From Metabacillus sediminilitoris (GTDB lineage: Bacteria; Bacillota; Bacilli; Bacillales; Bacillaceae), in the NCBI RefSeq assembly GCF_009720625.1, contig NZ_CP046266.1:3853501-3917500 (forward strand): a stretch of 64,000 bases of DNA. The letters are read 5' to 3'. The position numbers and the translations under genes were made by a program. The notes beneath the pieces were generated by a model that did no database searches, was not told the origin of the DNA, and saw only the letters and a list, made by a program, of their open reading frames with translations. Numbering within the stretch: the stretch's first letter is position 1; each line of letters begins with the position of its first letter. Below, piece by piece: positions 18,113 to 25,677 of the stretch.

Positions 18113-19627
18113 TCAGCCTAAAGCTTTATCTTTCTTTGGTAAAAATAGAATCAAAATGAAACTTAAAAGAGCAAATCCAAATACAATCCAAAATACATCG
18201 TGTAAAGCAAATTCAAGACCATTTTGTAGTAATGTTCTCGCTTCCTCCGTTAGGTTGCCACGCTGTGAGACATCAAGCAATGTTGTTGTAGATTCAAGAT
18301 TTAGATCTTCAGAGGCCCCCTTACTTGATAAATAATTTAAAAGCCTGCTGTTTAATATACCGCCTAACAATGCAGCACCAATCGTACTACCAACATTTCG
18401 CATAAACATATTTGTTGCAGTTGCAACACCTCTTTTTCTCCATTCAACCGTACTTTGAATAGAAACAATAAATGCAGTAGTTGTTAAGCCCATTCCAACT
18501 CCAATTAAAAATGAACCTGTTGCAGCGAAAAGCGGACTATTAGTACCTGATAATAAGATAAAGATGACACTTCCACATAGAAGTGAAATGCCACCCAAGA
18601 TCGATGTTGTTCGGAAGCCGATTGTTAATATTGTCCGACCTGAAATCATAGCCGCAATTGGCCAGCCGATAGACATTGTCGTTAGTGTTAAGCCAGCAAC
18701 AATCGGCTTTTCTTCCATAACACCTTGAACAAAGGTTGGCAAAAAGGTCGATAGTCCAATTAAAATAATGCCGGTTGTATGAGAAGTAAGATTAGCAATT
18801 AAGATCGACCGTTCGCTCCAAAGCTCAAAAGGCATCATCGGTTCTTCTAGTTTTCTCTCATATAAGACAAACGCTATTAAGCAGAGGATAGTAAACGCCC
18901 CTAATAATAAGATTGGCATAGAAAGCCACTCAAAGCGTATGCCCCCCTCGACAAGAATAAACATAAACGTAGTAATAGACATGGTAAGAAGAACTGCACC
19001 AACATAATCAATTTGCGGCTTCCTTTTTTCAATATTTTCATGTAGAAAGAGATATAAACCAATAATTGTGAGAATTCCTAATGGAATGTTTAGCCAAAAG
19101 ACAAACCTCCAACTAACATACTCAACTAGTAAACCTCCAAGTGCAGGCCCCATAATTGCTGAGATTCCCCAAACACTCGATAAAAAACCCTGAATTTTTG
19201 CACGTTCTTCCTTTGTGTATATGTCACCAACTATTGTTGAAGCAATTGGCAAGACAGCGCCGGCACCAAATCCTTGAACAAATCGGGCAATAATAAGCCA
19301 TTCCATAGTAGTAGCAAGTCCACATAGTAATGAACCAATTAAAAAAATAATGATACCGACTGTTAAAACAGGCTTCCTGCCAAATAAATCAGATAATTTC
19401 CCATATATTAAAACGGTTACTGCATTCATTAATAGGTAAGAAGAAAATACCCAGCTATAAAGTGAAAAATCACCTAATTCAGATACAATAGCAGGCATAG
19501 CTGTCGCTACAATTGTGGCCTCTATTGCTGCCATAAACATTGCTAGCATAACCGTTGCTAATACATAAGGACGTTTTGTCTCTATGTTATTATGATTTGG
19601 TTTGATATGTATTTTTGCTTGACCCAC
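18113..19627 (-). CDS. MFS drug:proton antiporter, DHA2 (14-TMS) family
   Basis: This is a membrane exporter of about 504 aa with 14 predicted helices. Signature motifs include ATIVATAMPAIVSELGDFS, the motif-A sequence GKLSDLFGRKPVL, and GPALGGLLVEYVSWRFVFWLNIPLG (antiporter motif C region). I start at GTG 19627, seven bases after AAAGGCGG; the upstream TTG has no ribosome site. It is probably a multidrug exporter; the substrate is unknown. It lies between darB and ccpC, a position where B. subtilis has no such gene. Confidence 0.88.
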   Translation of the reverse strand: MGQAKIHIKPNHNNIETKRPYVLATVMLAMFMAAIEATIVATAMPAIVSELGDFSLYSWVFSSYLLMNAVTVLIYGKLSDLFGRKPVLTVGIIIFLIGSLLCGLATTMEWLIIARFVQGFGAGAVLPIASTIVGDIYTKEERAKIQGFLSSVWGISAIMGPALGGLLVEYVSWRFVFWLNIPLGILTIIGLYLFLHENIEKRKPQIDYVGAVLLTMSITTFMFILVEGGIRFEWLSMPILLLGAFTILCLIAFVLYERKLEEPMMPFELWSERSILIANLTSHTTGIILIGLSTFLPTFVQGVMEEKPIVAGLTLTTMSIGWPIAAMISGRTILTIGFRTTSILGGISLLCGSVIFILLSGTNSPLFAATGSFLIGVGMGLTTTAFIVSIQSTVEWRKRGVATATNMFMRNVGSTIGAALLGGILNSRLLNYLSSKGASEDLNLESTTTLLDVSQRGNLTEEARTLLQNGLEFALHDVFWIVFGFALLSFILILFLPKKDKALG

Positions 19628-19721
19628 AATAATACCGCCTTTGGTTAAAATACGTTTCAAGAACTTTCTCAAAAAGAAAACGATGCAATGAGGCCTTCAT
19701 CATTAACACCGTTTCTAACAT

Positions 19722-20177
19722 TTATACATTGTCACTGTTTTTTAACTTTTCATTATGGTTTTTCAATTGTTTTAAAATTGCTCTTCTTGTAAAAATCCCT
19801 TCAAAAACATTCTCATCATTTTGAACACAGACAAAATTATGATTCACTACAAGATCAAGACCCTTTTCTAAAGAATCATTTAGAAAAAGTCTTGGTATTT
19901 CTGTATTCATTACTTCTTCGACCTTCATATTTTCCAACTTTTCGAATTCAATTCTCTCTAACCCAAAAAGATTATCCATGATTAAATTCATACCAATTAA
20001 TCCATGTAGTTTGAAGGTTGGGTCTAATACCGGAATCGCCGTATAGCCTGTCTTTGTAAGTACAAGTAAAGCGTGTTCTAAATTATTTCCTATTTGTACG
20101 TGTGCGACTTTATCTCCAGGAATCATTAAATCTTTAATTGTTGCATCCATAATATCACCGATATCTTTACTAATCAT
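19722..20177 (-). CDS. darB: cyclic-di-AMP receptor DarB/CbpB (CBS pair, YkuL)
   Basis: This is a 151-aa protein made of two CBS motifs. The first contains VAHVQIGNNLEHALLVLTKTGYTAIPVLDPTFKLHGLIG, the second the FVCVQNDENVFEGIFTRRAIL end. It closely follows B. subtilis YkuL (DarB), which binds c-di-AMP and in its free form activates Rel and pyruvate carboxylase. The start at 20177 has an AGAGGAAG ribosome site. It lies next to abbA and ykuK as in B. subtilis. Confidence 0.92.
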   Translation of the reverse strand: MISKDIGDIMDATIKDLMIPGDKVAHVQIGNNLEHALLVLTKTGYTAIPVLDPTFKLHGLIGMNLIMDNLFGLERIEFEKLENMKVEEVMNTEIPRLFLNDSLEKGLDLVVNHNFVCVQNDENVFEGIFTRRAILKQLKNHNEKLKNSDNV

Positions 20178-20405
20178 CTTATTCTTCCTCTCTAAAAATC
20201 AATATCTAAGTTAGTCTAAGCTAATAAAGAGGTCATGGAAATTCCTACTCTATCATATCATAATATTCTATCGTTTTTACATGAAAACGCTTTATATTAT
20301 ATAGAATTATTAAAAAAAACGTAATTAATCTCTATATTCAAATAGTAAAATCCCAAAGATTTTTTAATAAAAACCTTTGTGGGTAATATTTCAAAGTAAA
20401 AAAAT

Positions 20406-20423
20406 GATACCCATATGAGTATC
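20406..20423 (-). terminator. terminator after ykuK-abbA
   Basis: The palindrome GATACCCATATGAGTATC can form a stem of at least 7 bp. T7 follows on the minus strand, between abbA and darB. A weaker second hairpin lies near 20350-20383. Confidence 0.6.
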
Positions 20424-20469
20424 TTTTAATTAAAAGATCGTGCCTTATCAAGTTGGATAAGTGTTTAAA

Positions 20470-20664
20470 TTATCTTACCCTTAACCGATCATATAATGAA
20501 ACAAGTCGTTTATAAGATTCATCATCCATGCTTTTTAAGCCTGCTTCAATATCGTTCAGTTCACTGCAAATAATTTCAATTGCATATTGTTGTCTAAACA
20601 AAATTTCAACTAATAATTTTAGATCATCTGTTGATAGTAAATCCATTGTTATATCTACTTTCAC
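20470..20664 (-). CDS. abbA: antirepressor AbbA (AbrB antagonist)
   Basis: This is a 64-aa protein matching B. subtilis AbbA (YkzF) across the helix segment with YAIE-, SELNDIEAG and YKRLVSLYDRLR. AbbA is made under Spo0A control and binds the DNA-binding face of AbrB, relieving repression of transition-phase genes. The GTG start follows GGAGG by seven bases. The neighbour ykuK is 48 bp upstream, so they are probably co-transcribed. Confidence 0.88.
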   Translation of the reverse strand: MKVDITMDLLSTDDLKLLVEILFRQQYAIEIICSELNDIEAGLKSMDDESYKRLVSLYDRLRVR

Positions 20665-20712
20665 TTAATTGCCTCCAATTCCAATGATGAAATTAGTCTT
20701 TTTTCATATAAA

Positions 20713-21231
20713 TTACCTTGTATACCGATTTGCATAACTGAAAGCTGCATACGAATCAGGCTTTATCTTAGCTTCAATACCCATCGCTTCAATTCTTCCT
20801 GTCATTTCCTGAATTAATTCCTTTGTCATACCCTTTCTTCCAATATCTAAATGGATTTCAAATAGTAAATCGGCACCTTCATCTGTAAATGGAATTAATA
20901 AGTCTGATAAATCGACTAAATATTTTGAAGTAAATAAATATGCCACTTCTTGACTAAGTGTCGTTTCAATTGAGATTTTTTCCCGGACACTAAAAACGGG
21001 ACGTTTTACACAATAATTCTTCAAACAACCCCAAGCACCTTTACCCTTTCGATGAAGATGAATGGCTGTAATAAACTTTGTCTCTGTTTGATGAACATGT
21101 GAATCTGAGCCAATTGACAGCACATATTCTGAACGTGGATCTTTTTGGATAAAGCCTTTTATACGCTCAATTACAACTGGAAAAGTCATTTGTTTTTCTG
21201 AGACATTATAAAAGGTGAAAGATTCGTTCAT
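20713..21231 (-). CDS. ykuK: YkuK family protein (DUF458, RNase H-like fold)
   Basis: The protein is about 172 aa. The segment YVLSIGSDSHVHQTETKF, a later acidic region (ADLLFEIHLDIGRKG) and the C-terminal KPDSYAAFSYANRYTR are typical of the DUF458 family, which has an RNase H-like fold. No activity is established. ATG 21231 follows AAGGAGATG. It lies between ykuJ and abbA in conserved order, although mobile repeats now separate it from ykuJ. Confidence 0.9.
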   Translation of the reverse strand: MNESFTFYNVSEKQMTFPVVIERIKGFIQKDPRSEYVLSIGSDSHVHQTETKFITAIHLHRKGKGAWGCLKNYCVKRPVFSVREKISIETTLSQEVAYLFTSKYLVDLSDLLIPFTDEGADLLFEIHLDIGRKGMTKELIQEMTGRIEAMGIEAKIKPDSYAAFSYANRYTR

Positions 21232-21500
21232 GTCACATCTCCTTGTCATCTTTCATTTTATCTTAATCTACTTTTTGCTTAACCTTCATCAGATTAAAAG
21301 CATCCTAATATAATATATGTATGATGTTATGTGAAATATGAACACTTTCATTTTTTCAATTCCCGTATTGTATAAAACTTACACATCTCAAATATGAGTA
21401 TTTTGCTTTTTTCCTTAAATAGCAAAATCAATTGGAAGATTTTTGACTACCTAAGCCAGCACAAATATTGGCAATAATTGTGAATATCCGCAAAATCATG

Positions 21501-21634
21501 ATGTTATCAATTGGCAGAGAATCCTGCGGAAAAGCAGGCAAGGTGATCACGCAGGACCAAAGCGACGAGGAGCTCGCTGATTGCTTGGCAAGCGTAGCCA
21601 TTCTCACGATTAACAATATTAATTTAACAGAGCC
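21501..21634. repeat. degenerate GC-richer palindromic repeat, related to the MITE family
   Basis: The stretch has the same word order as the neighbouring MITE core (CCTGCGG, AAGCAGG, GCGACGAGGAG) and a terminal AGAGCC at 21629-21634, but is otherwise diverged. It looks like an older relative into whose edge copy A was inserted. The minus-strand reading frame through it is not a gene. Confidence 0.45.
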
Positions 21635-21645
21635 AAATAAATAAA

Positions 21646-21867
21646 GGCTCATTTCTAAGAGATTGTTGCTTTTAAAACAAAAACTATTTAAGGGTGATTG
21701 GAGCAGATTGTGAGACTCCTGCTTAGAGCAGCGGGACAGGTGAGACTTATGCAGGCGTTAACGCCGAGGAGGCTCACCGCCCGCCTCGCTAAAAAGCGAG
21801 CATCTCTCGCTGCAATCAACCACAACACATTACTTGGTAAATATCAACAAAGTTTGCGAAAACAGCC
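21646..21867 (-). repeat. MITE-like element, copy A
   Basis: This 222-bp non-coding element has termini GGCTC...AAGAGATTGTTGC and ...CAAAGTTTGCGAAAACAGCC. It is flanked on both sides by the exact 8-bp direct repeat TAAATAAA (21638-21645 and 21868-21875). The core folds into long hairpins. It is reversed relative to the other three copies. Confidence 0.88.
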
Positions 21868-21900
21868 TAAATAAAAAATAGCCATACCTAAATGGCATGG

Positions 21901-22053
21901 CTATTCTCCCTTACTTGTCACAATGTTACGAATTGATTCATGACAATGTAAGCACGTAAAGATAACATTTTGATTAGATTGTGCTGTCAATGTTTTTGCA
22001 AGTGGCTGCTGTTGATGACAAAACGGACAAATAACCTTAGGGTCTCTTCTCAT
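21901..22053 (-). CDS. small zinc-ribbon protein, unknown function
   Basis: This is a 50-aa protein with two CxxC knuckles (CPFCHQQQP and CLHCHES) that probably bind one zinc ion. ATG 22053 follows GAAGGAGG. It starts the sequence MRRDPKVICPFC, and a polar tail ends it. I do not recognise the family. It lies 72 bp after ykuJ and co-directional, so it may be co-transcribed. Confidence 0.7.
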   Translation of the reverse strand: MRRDPKVICPFCHQQQPLAKTLTAQSNQNVIFTCLHCHESIRNIVTSKGE

Positions 22054-22125
22054 TTTGCCTCCTTCATTTAAGAACTCGAAACCTAGACACACTCTTTTTG
22101 AACGACCAACAATTTGTTACCCAAC

Positions 22126-22362
22126 TTATTGGAGAAGATCAAAAATTTCCATTGCGATCATATCAATGTTATCAAATTGATAGGACTGAGGTTTTTCACC
22201 TTTTTGAAAAACTTCTAATTCAAATGTGTTATTTTTATCAAAGTATTTAACACTGCAGCGTTTTTCTCCTTCAACTTCAAAAAAACGTTGTAAAGGTTCA
22301 CCAGAACCTGCATTTTCTTGTAGACTTTGTAGTCTTGTAATGATACCTAATAGTTGTGACAC
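22126..22362 (-). CDS. ykuJ: YkuJ family protein
   Basis: This is a 78-aa protein. The features LLGIITRLQSLQ, RFFEVEGEKRCSVKYFD and a C-terminal NIDMIAMEIFDLLQ helix match B. subtilis YkuJ, a small alpha/beta protein with a solved structure and no known role. The GTG start follows GGGGGA. Synteny with ykuK is kept. Confidence 0.9.
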   Translation of the reverse strand: MSQLLGIITRLQSLQENAGSGEPLQRFFEVEGEKRCSVKYFDKNNTFELEVFQKGEKPQSYQFDNIDMIAMEIFDLLQ

Positions 22363-22601
22363 TAGAATATCCCCCTTCCGGAAGAGTTAACAATAACTGA
22401 TTCCTCTTATTTAATATTTTCTTACTTTACCATACATTCTATCCACTAAACAACGATTCAATAATATGTATCTTTACTTTGTGCCTTATCAATTTTACAC
22501 TAAGTATGAATGGATTACCAAAGAAATCCTGAATTCACCTGCGAAAATCTTGCTACGCTTATTAATTGAATCAAATCATAATGTGTAAAGGGGTGTTATG
22601 A

Positions 22602-23573
22602 TTGGCATACATAAAGTCGGTTGACAAAAGAATTACAATTATTGACAGTTTAGACTTAGGAATGCAAGGACGAACAAGCTGCTATGTTCTTCAGGATGAA
22701 AAGATTGTCCTTTTTGAACCCTCTGCAAGTCCTTCAATACCACATATTTTAGAAGGCTTAGAAGAACTCAAAATACCTTTAGAAAAAATAGCTTTTATTA
22801 TTGTAACACATATCCATTTAGATCATGCCGGTGGAGCAGGATTACTTTTAGAAAAATGTCGAAATGCAAAATTAATTGTTCATCCTCGAGGGGCTAAACA
22901 TATGGCAGATCCCACAAAACTAATCGCTGGTGCTAAATCAGTATACGGTGATGAATTTAATCTGTTATTTGATCCAATTATTCCAATACCTGAAGATCGC
23001 ATTTTAATTAAAGGTCATGGCGAAATTCTTAAAATTGGGAAACAGTCATATTTAACCTTTTACGACTCTCCCGGCCATGCAAATCATCATTTTAGCATCC
23101 ATGATTCGGTAAGCAATGGGATCTTTACAGGTGATACACTAGGAATTTTTTACGGGGAATTTCTTCATCAAGATCAAGAATTTTATCTACCATCGACTTC
23201 TCCAACCCAATTTAATCCAGAATCAATGCTTCAATCTGCAAACATGATTGAAGCATTAAATGTTAATAAGATTTATTTTAGTCATTTTGGTGTATGTCAT
23301 TACCCTCAGCTCGCAATTAATGAGCTAAGAAAATGGCTTCCACAATTTTTAGACATAGCTTGTAATACATTAAAAGTTCACCAAGAAAAAGGTTTCCACC
23401 AAATTTGTAAGGCTGTTGAAGTTGAATTAAAAAAGCTTGTTTTCAGTGAATTAAAAAAGCAAACAATACCTAATGATAGTAAGATCTATAAAATTCTATC
23501 GGCTGATTTATCTATTTGTGCAATGGGGCTTGTCGATTATTTAAATAAATGTTTGGAGAGATCGGAAAAATGA
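22602..23573 (+). CDS. MBL-fold metallo-hydrolase
   Basis: This is a 323-aa metallo-beta-lactamase-fold enzyme. The metal motif THIHLDHAGG (H-x-H-x-D-H), the later SPGHANHH, FTGDTLG and SHFG supply the remaining ligands. The C-terminal ~100 residues are helical and family-specific. The substrate is unknown; hydrolase, thioesterase or glyoxalase roles are possible. TTG 22602 follows AAAGGGGTG; the nearer ATG is out of frame. Its stop overlaps the start of a glutaredoxin gene (ATGA), so the two are coupled, which hints at a thiol-linked substrate. Confidence 0.85.
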   Translation: MAYIKSVDKRITIIDSLDLGMQGRTSCYVLQDEKIVLFEPSASPSIPHILEGLEELKIPLEKIAFIIVTHIHLDHAGGAGLLLEKCRNAKLIVHPRGAKHMADPTKLIAGAKSVYGDEFNLLFDPIIPIPEDRILIKGHGEILKIGKQSYLTFYDSPGHANHHFSIHDSVSNGIFTGDTLGIFYGEFLHQDQEFYLPSTSPTQFNPESMLQSANMIEALNVNKIYFSHFGVCHYPQLAINELRKWLPQFLDIACNTLKVHQEKGFHQICKAVEVELKKLVFSELKKQTIPNDSKIYKILSADLSICAMGLVDYLNKCLERSEK

Positions 23574-23812
23574 ATAAAGTAATAACTGTATATACACAAC
23601 CTAGTTGTCCTCCTTGTCAAGTTGTAAAAGCATTCCTTGATCATCATAATCTTTCATATTTTGAAAAAGACATAAGTGTTGATGTGAAAGCCCGCGATAA
23701 GTTAGTGTATGAACTTGAATCAACCTCAACACCGACGATTACAGTGGACGATCAGATTGTGACTGGTTTCGATTTAGAAAAACTTGAGGTTCTATTAGGA
23801 TTAAAAAACTAA
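23570..23812 (+). CDS. glutaredoxin-like protein (NrdH/Grx type)
   Basis: This is an 80-aa thioredoxin-fold protein with a CPPC active site (TQPSCPPCQVVKAFL), the cis-Pro motif STPTITV and the GFD segment. Its length fits NrdH/glutaredoxin-like proteins. The ATG overlaps the stop of the MBL-hydrolase gene. In Bacillus, reduction probably depends on bacillithiol or thioredoxin reductase (inference). Confidence 0.88.
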   Translation: MNKVITVYTQPSCPPCQVVKAFLDHHNLSYFEKDISVDVKARDKLVYELESTSTPTITVDDQIVTGFDLEKLEVLLGLKN

Positions 23813-23848
23813 GAGGATATTGATGTATTTTTCAAATTACCGCAAAAG

Positions 23849-23879
23849 AAAAAAGCTTGGTGACCAGCCAAGCTTTTTT
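23849..23879. terminator. bidirectional terminator shared by the glutaredoxin gene and an sRNA
   Basis: The perfect stem AAAAAAGCTTGG / CCAAGCTTTTTT has a 7-nt loop. U-runs exist on both strands, so it ends the plus-strand hydrolase-glutaredoxin transcript and the minus-strand sRNA. Confidence 0.92.
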
Positions 23880-23960
23880 CCATTCTATTAAAAGGGGTTT
23901 GGGGAAAATCGAGAGTTTAATGACTAATCAAATATTGACCTAATTGATTATTCTTCTCAT
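23849..23960 (-). ncRNA. fsrA: candidate Fur-regulated small RNA, FsrA type
   Basis: The minus strand reads as a compact sRNA gene. The promoter has -35 TTGACA (23989-23994), a 17-bp spacer and -10 TATCAT (23966-23971), giving a start near 23960. The predicted RNA, about 110 nt, has a 5' hairpin (AATCAA/TTGATT, 23926-23949), then an unpaired C-rich stretch CCCCAAACCCC (23894-23904), then a strong terminator. C-rich single strands pairing with Shine-Dalgarno sequences are the working part of B. subtilis FsrA. FsrA, as I recall, also lies between ykuJ and ykuI. A perfect Fur box overlaps the promoter. Identity is inferred, not aligned. Confidence 0.72.
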
Positions 23961-23966
23961 CTATAA

Positions 23967-23981
23967 TGATAATGATTATCA
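23967..23981. promoter_or_regulatory. Fur box (perfect 7-1-7)
   Basis: TGATAATGATTATCA is an exact 7-1-7 inverted repeat, the Bacillus Fur core. It covers most of the -10 and the spacer of the sRNA promoter, so Fur-Fe would block it. The regulator Fur is encoded at 51.3-51.7 kb. Confidence 0.9.
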
Positions 23982-24019
23982 CTTTCAATGTCAACTGTTT
24001 TCTATTTATTTTTTTAGTT

Positions 24020-24245
24020 GGCCGTTTTCGCAAACTTTGTTGCTATTTACCAAGTAATGTGGTGTGGTTGATTGCAGCGAGAGATGCTCGCTTTTTAGCG
24101 AGGCGGGCGGTGAGCATCCTCGGCGTAACGCCTCGCCTGCATAAGTCTCACCTGTCCCGCTGCTCCCGCAGGAGTCTCGGCAATCTGCTCCAATCAACCT
24201 TAAATAGTTTTTGTTTTAAAAGCAACAATCTCTTAGAAAAGAGCC
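24020..24245 (+). repeat. MITE-like element, copy B
   Basis: This 226-bp element begins GGCCGTTTTCGC and ends AGAAAAGAGCC. Its core is nearly identical to copies A, C and D. Unlike those, its flanks (TTTTAGTT and TTTTTTAA) are not identical 8-mers, so it is older or rearranged. It lies just upstream of the sRNA promoter. Confidence 0.85.
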
Positions 24246-24303
24246 TTTTTTAAAAAAAGAAAACAGTGAATACTACCCACCTATATTCTTAATGAAAGAA
24301 CTG

Positions 24304-25020
24304 TCAAGATATACCGAATTCATTTAACATGTTTCTTAATTGTAAATAAAATAAGTTGAAAAATAATACTTCTTTCATTTCCTTTATTGGTTGTTTTAGA
24401 TAGTCAGAATTCATATTTAAACTATCAGGACTATTATGTTGAGTTAATCCCAATGTCGTTGTATTCTTGATTTCTTCGGATTGTTTTTTCTCTTTTTCAT
24501 TTGATATGAACCCAAATTGTTTCCCATCTATTTCTGGTTTCTTTGCGTTCGTATTGATAGCATATACTTTCCAACCATCTCTTTCCTTGCGCAATTTTAT
24601 AACTTCATAATGGTCTTCGTATTGAACTGGTCCATCTGTTGAGGCTGGGAAGAATTCATAGATGATTCTCTCGTTTGCTTGCTCATGGACTTTTGTATTT
24701 TCGTTATAAGAAAAGAACGGAATGGTATGCATGGGAAAATCGGTTCCATATACGATATATTTCCCATCTTCCTTTTGGACGTTTTCATCGATATACATAT
24801 CAATCAGTTTATCATCGAAATAAAGAGATAATAGTTGTTTTATTTCTTCGAGTGATCTTGTTTTTTCAGTTAGTGATACTTGGGCATTAAATGCTTCTTG
24901 AATATGAGTTAATACCTCTTCCCGGGAAGTTCCTTCAAGTTCTTCAGCAAATGCTTGTTGTGCAAATGAAAAAGTGACAATTACAAACAATAGGCAAAAG
25001 AGTAAACAGTTTTGTCTCAA
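24304..25020 (-). CDS. secreted protein, probably DUF3993 family
   Basis: The protein is about 238 aa with a classic signal peptide: LLFCLLFVIVTFSF, then AQQAFA-EE with a likely signal-peptidase-I site. The mature part is acidic to neutral, with a cystatin-like pattern (EEVLTHIQEAFNAQVSL, then YFDDKLIDMYIDENV and YEVIKLRKERDGWKVYAIN). I recall such proteins as DUF3993 and cannot give a function. TTG 25020 has AAAGGA at good spacing; the ATG at 25029 is too close to it. Confidence 0.68.
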   Translation of the reverse strand: MRQNCLLFCLLFVIVTFSFAQQAFAEELEGTSREEVLTHIQEAFNAQVSLTEKTRSLEEIKQLLSLYFDDKLIDMYIDENVQKEDGKYIVYGTDFPMHTIPFFSYNENTKVHEQANERIIYEFFPASTDGPVQYEDHYEVIKLRKERDGWKVYAINTNAKKPEIDGKQFGFISNEKEKKQSEEIKNTTTLGLTQHNSPDSLNMNSDYLKQPIKEMKEVLFFNLFYLQLRNMLNEFGIS

Positions 25021-25254
25021 AGAACTCATCCTTTCTCATATTATAACTTGATCGGCAACTATTACTTGTATCTGACCTCATTGTAACAACACTTTTATAA
25101 AATATGCTGTACAACCGTTCGTAAAATAAGCGTAAAAAGTGACAAGATTTTTCAGTATCTATTATCAAATACCCTCTTGATATGTAAAAAAAACAAGCAT
25201 TTAGTAATTTCCTAAATAATTGATGGATTATCTTTCGACTAAGAAAACAGAAAA

Positions 25255-25274
25255 ACAGCGGACAAGTCCGCTGT
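25255..25274 (-). terminator. terminator of the small membrane protein gene
   Basis: The 9-bp perfect stem ACAGCGGAC / GTCCGCTGT overlaps the stop codon. T5 follows on the minus strand. Confidence 0.82.
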
Positions 25275-25513
25275 TACCAAGAGATTGTATAAGCCAAATA
25301 AAAAATATATGCAAGTGCAGCTAACCCTGCGATTAAATATGCTAAAAAGACAGGATTACGTATATATGGATGTGCTTGGACTTTTTCACTTAATTGTGAA
25401 TCCATCTTAGATTTTCGATCACTGGCAACTTTCCCAACCCTTATTGTATAAAATAAGCTAGTGATTAATATTAGTATCGCTAATACACCAAGACCCATCG
25501 TTAAATTGCTCAT
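25274..25513 (-). CDS. small two-helix membrane protein, unknown
   Basis: This is a 79-aa protein with membrane helices at about residues 3-23 (TMGLGVLAILILITSLFYTI) and 55-77. A charged loop between them contains KVASDRKSKMDS. ATG 25513 follows AAGGGGTGA. It lies downstream of ykuI and co-directional. I do not recognise a named family. Confidence 0.7.
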   Translation of the reverse strand: MSNLTMGLGVLAILILITSLFYTIRVGKVASDRKSKMDSQLSEKVQAHPYIRNPVFLAYLIAGLAALAYIFYLAYTISW

Positions 25514-25677
25514 CTTCGTGTCACCCCTTCTAAGCTTATGATGACACAAATGAATGACAAATATTCTCTTTATATCATTTGTATAAAAATCAGTCGAAGG
25601 ATCGCAATTTCGGATTAAGACAAAGGGTGTACGTAATAAGTCTCGCTACCTTTGGAGCTAGGAATAATGTACTGACT

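Noticed and set aside
21428..21652. 74-codon minus-strand ORF
   Set aside because: It covers the degenerate repeat and its flank, without ribosome site or recognisable protein.
23966..24253. 95-codon plus-strand ORF and a 63-codon minus-strand ORF through copy B
   Set aside because: They only read through the MITE repeat; similar frames appear in copy D and carry no independent coding sign.
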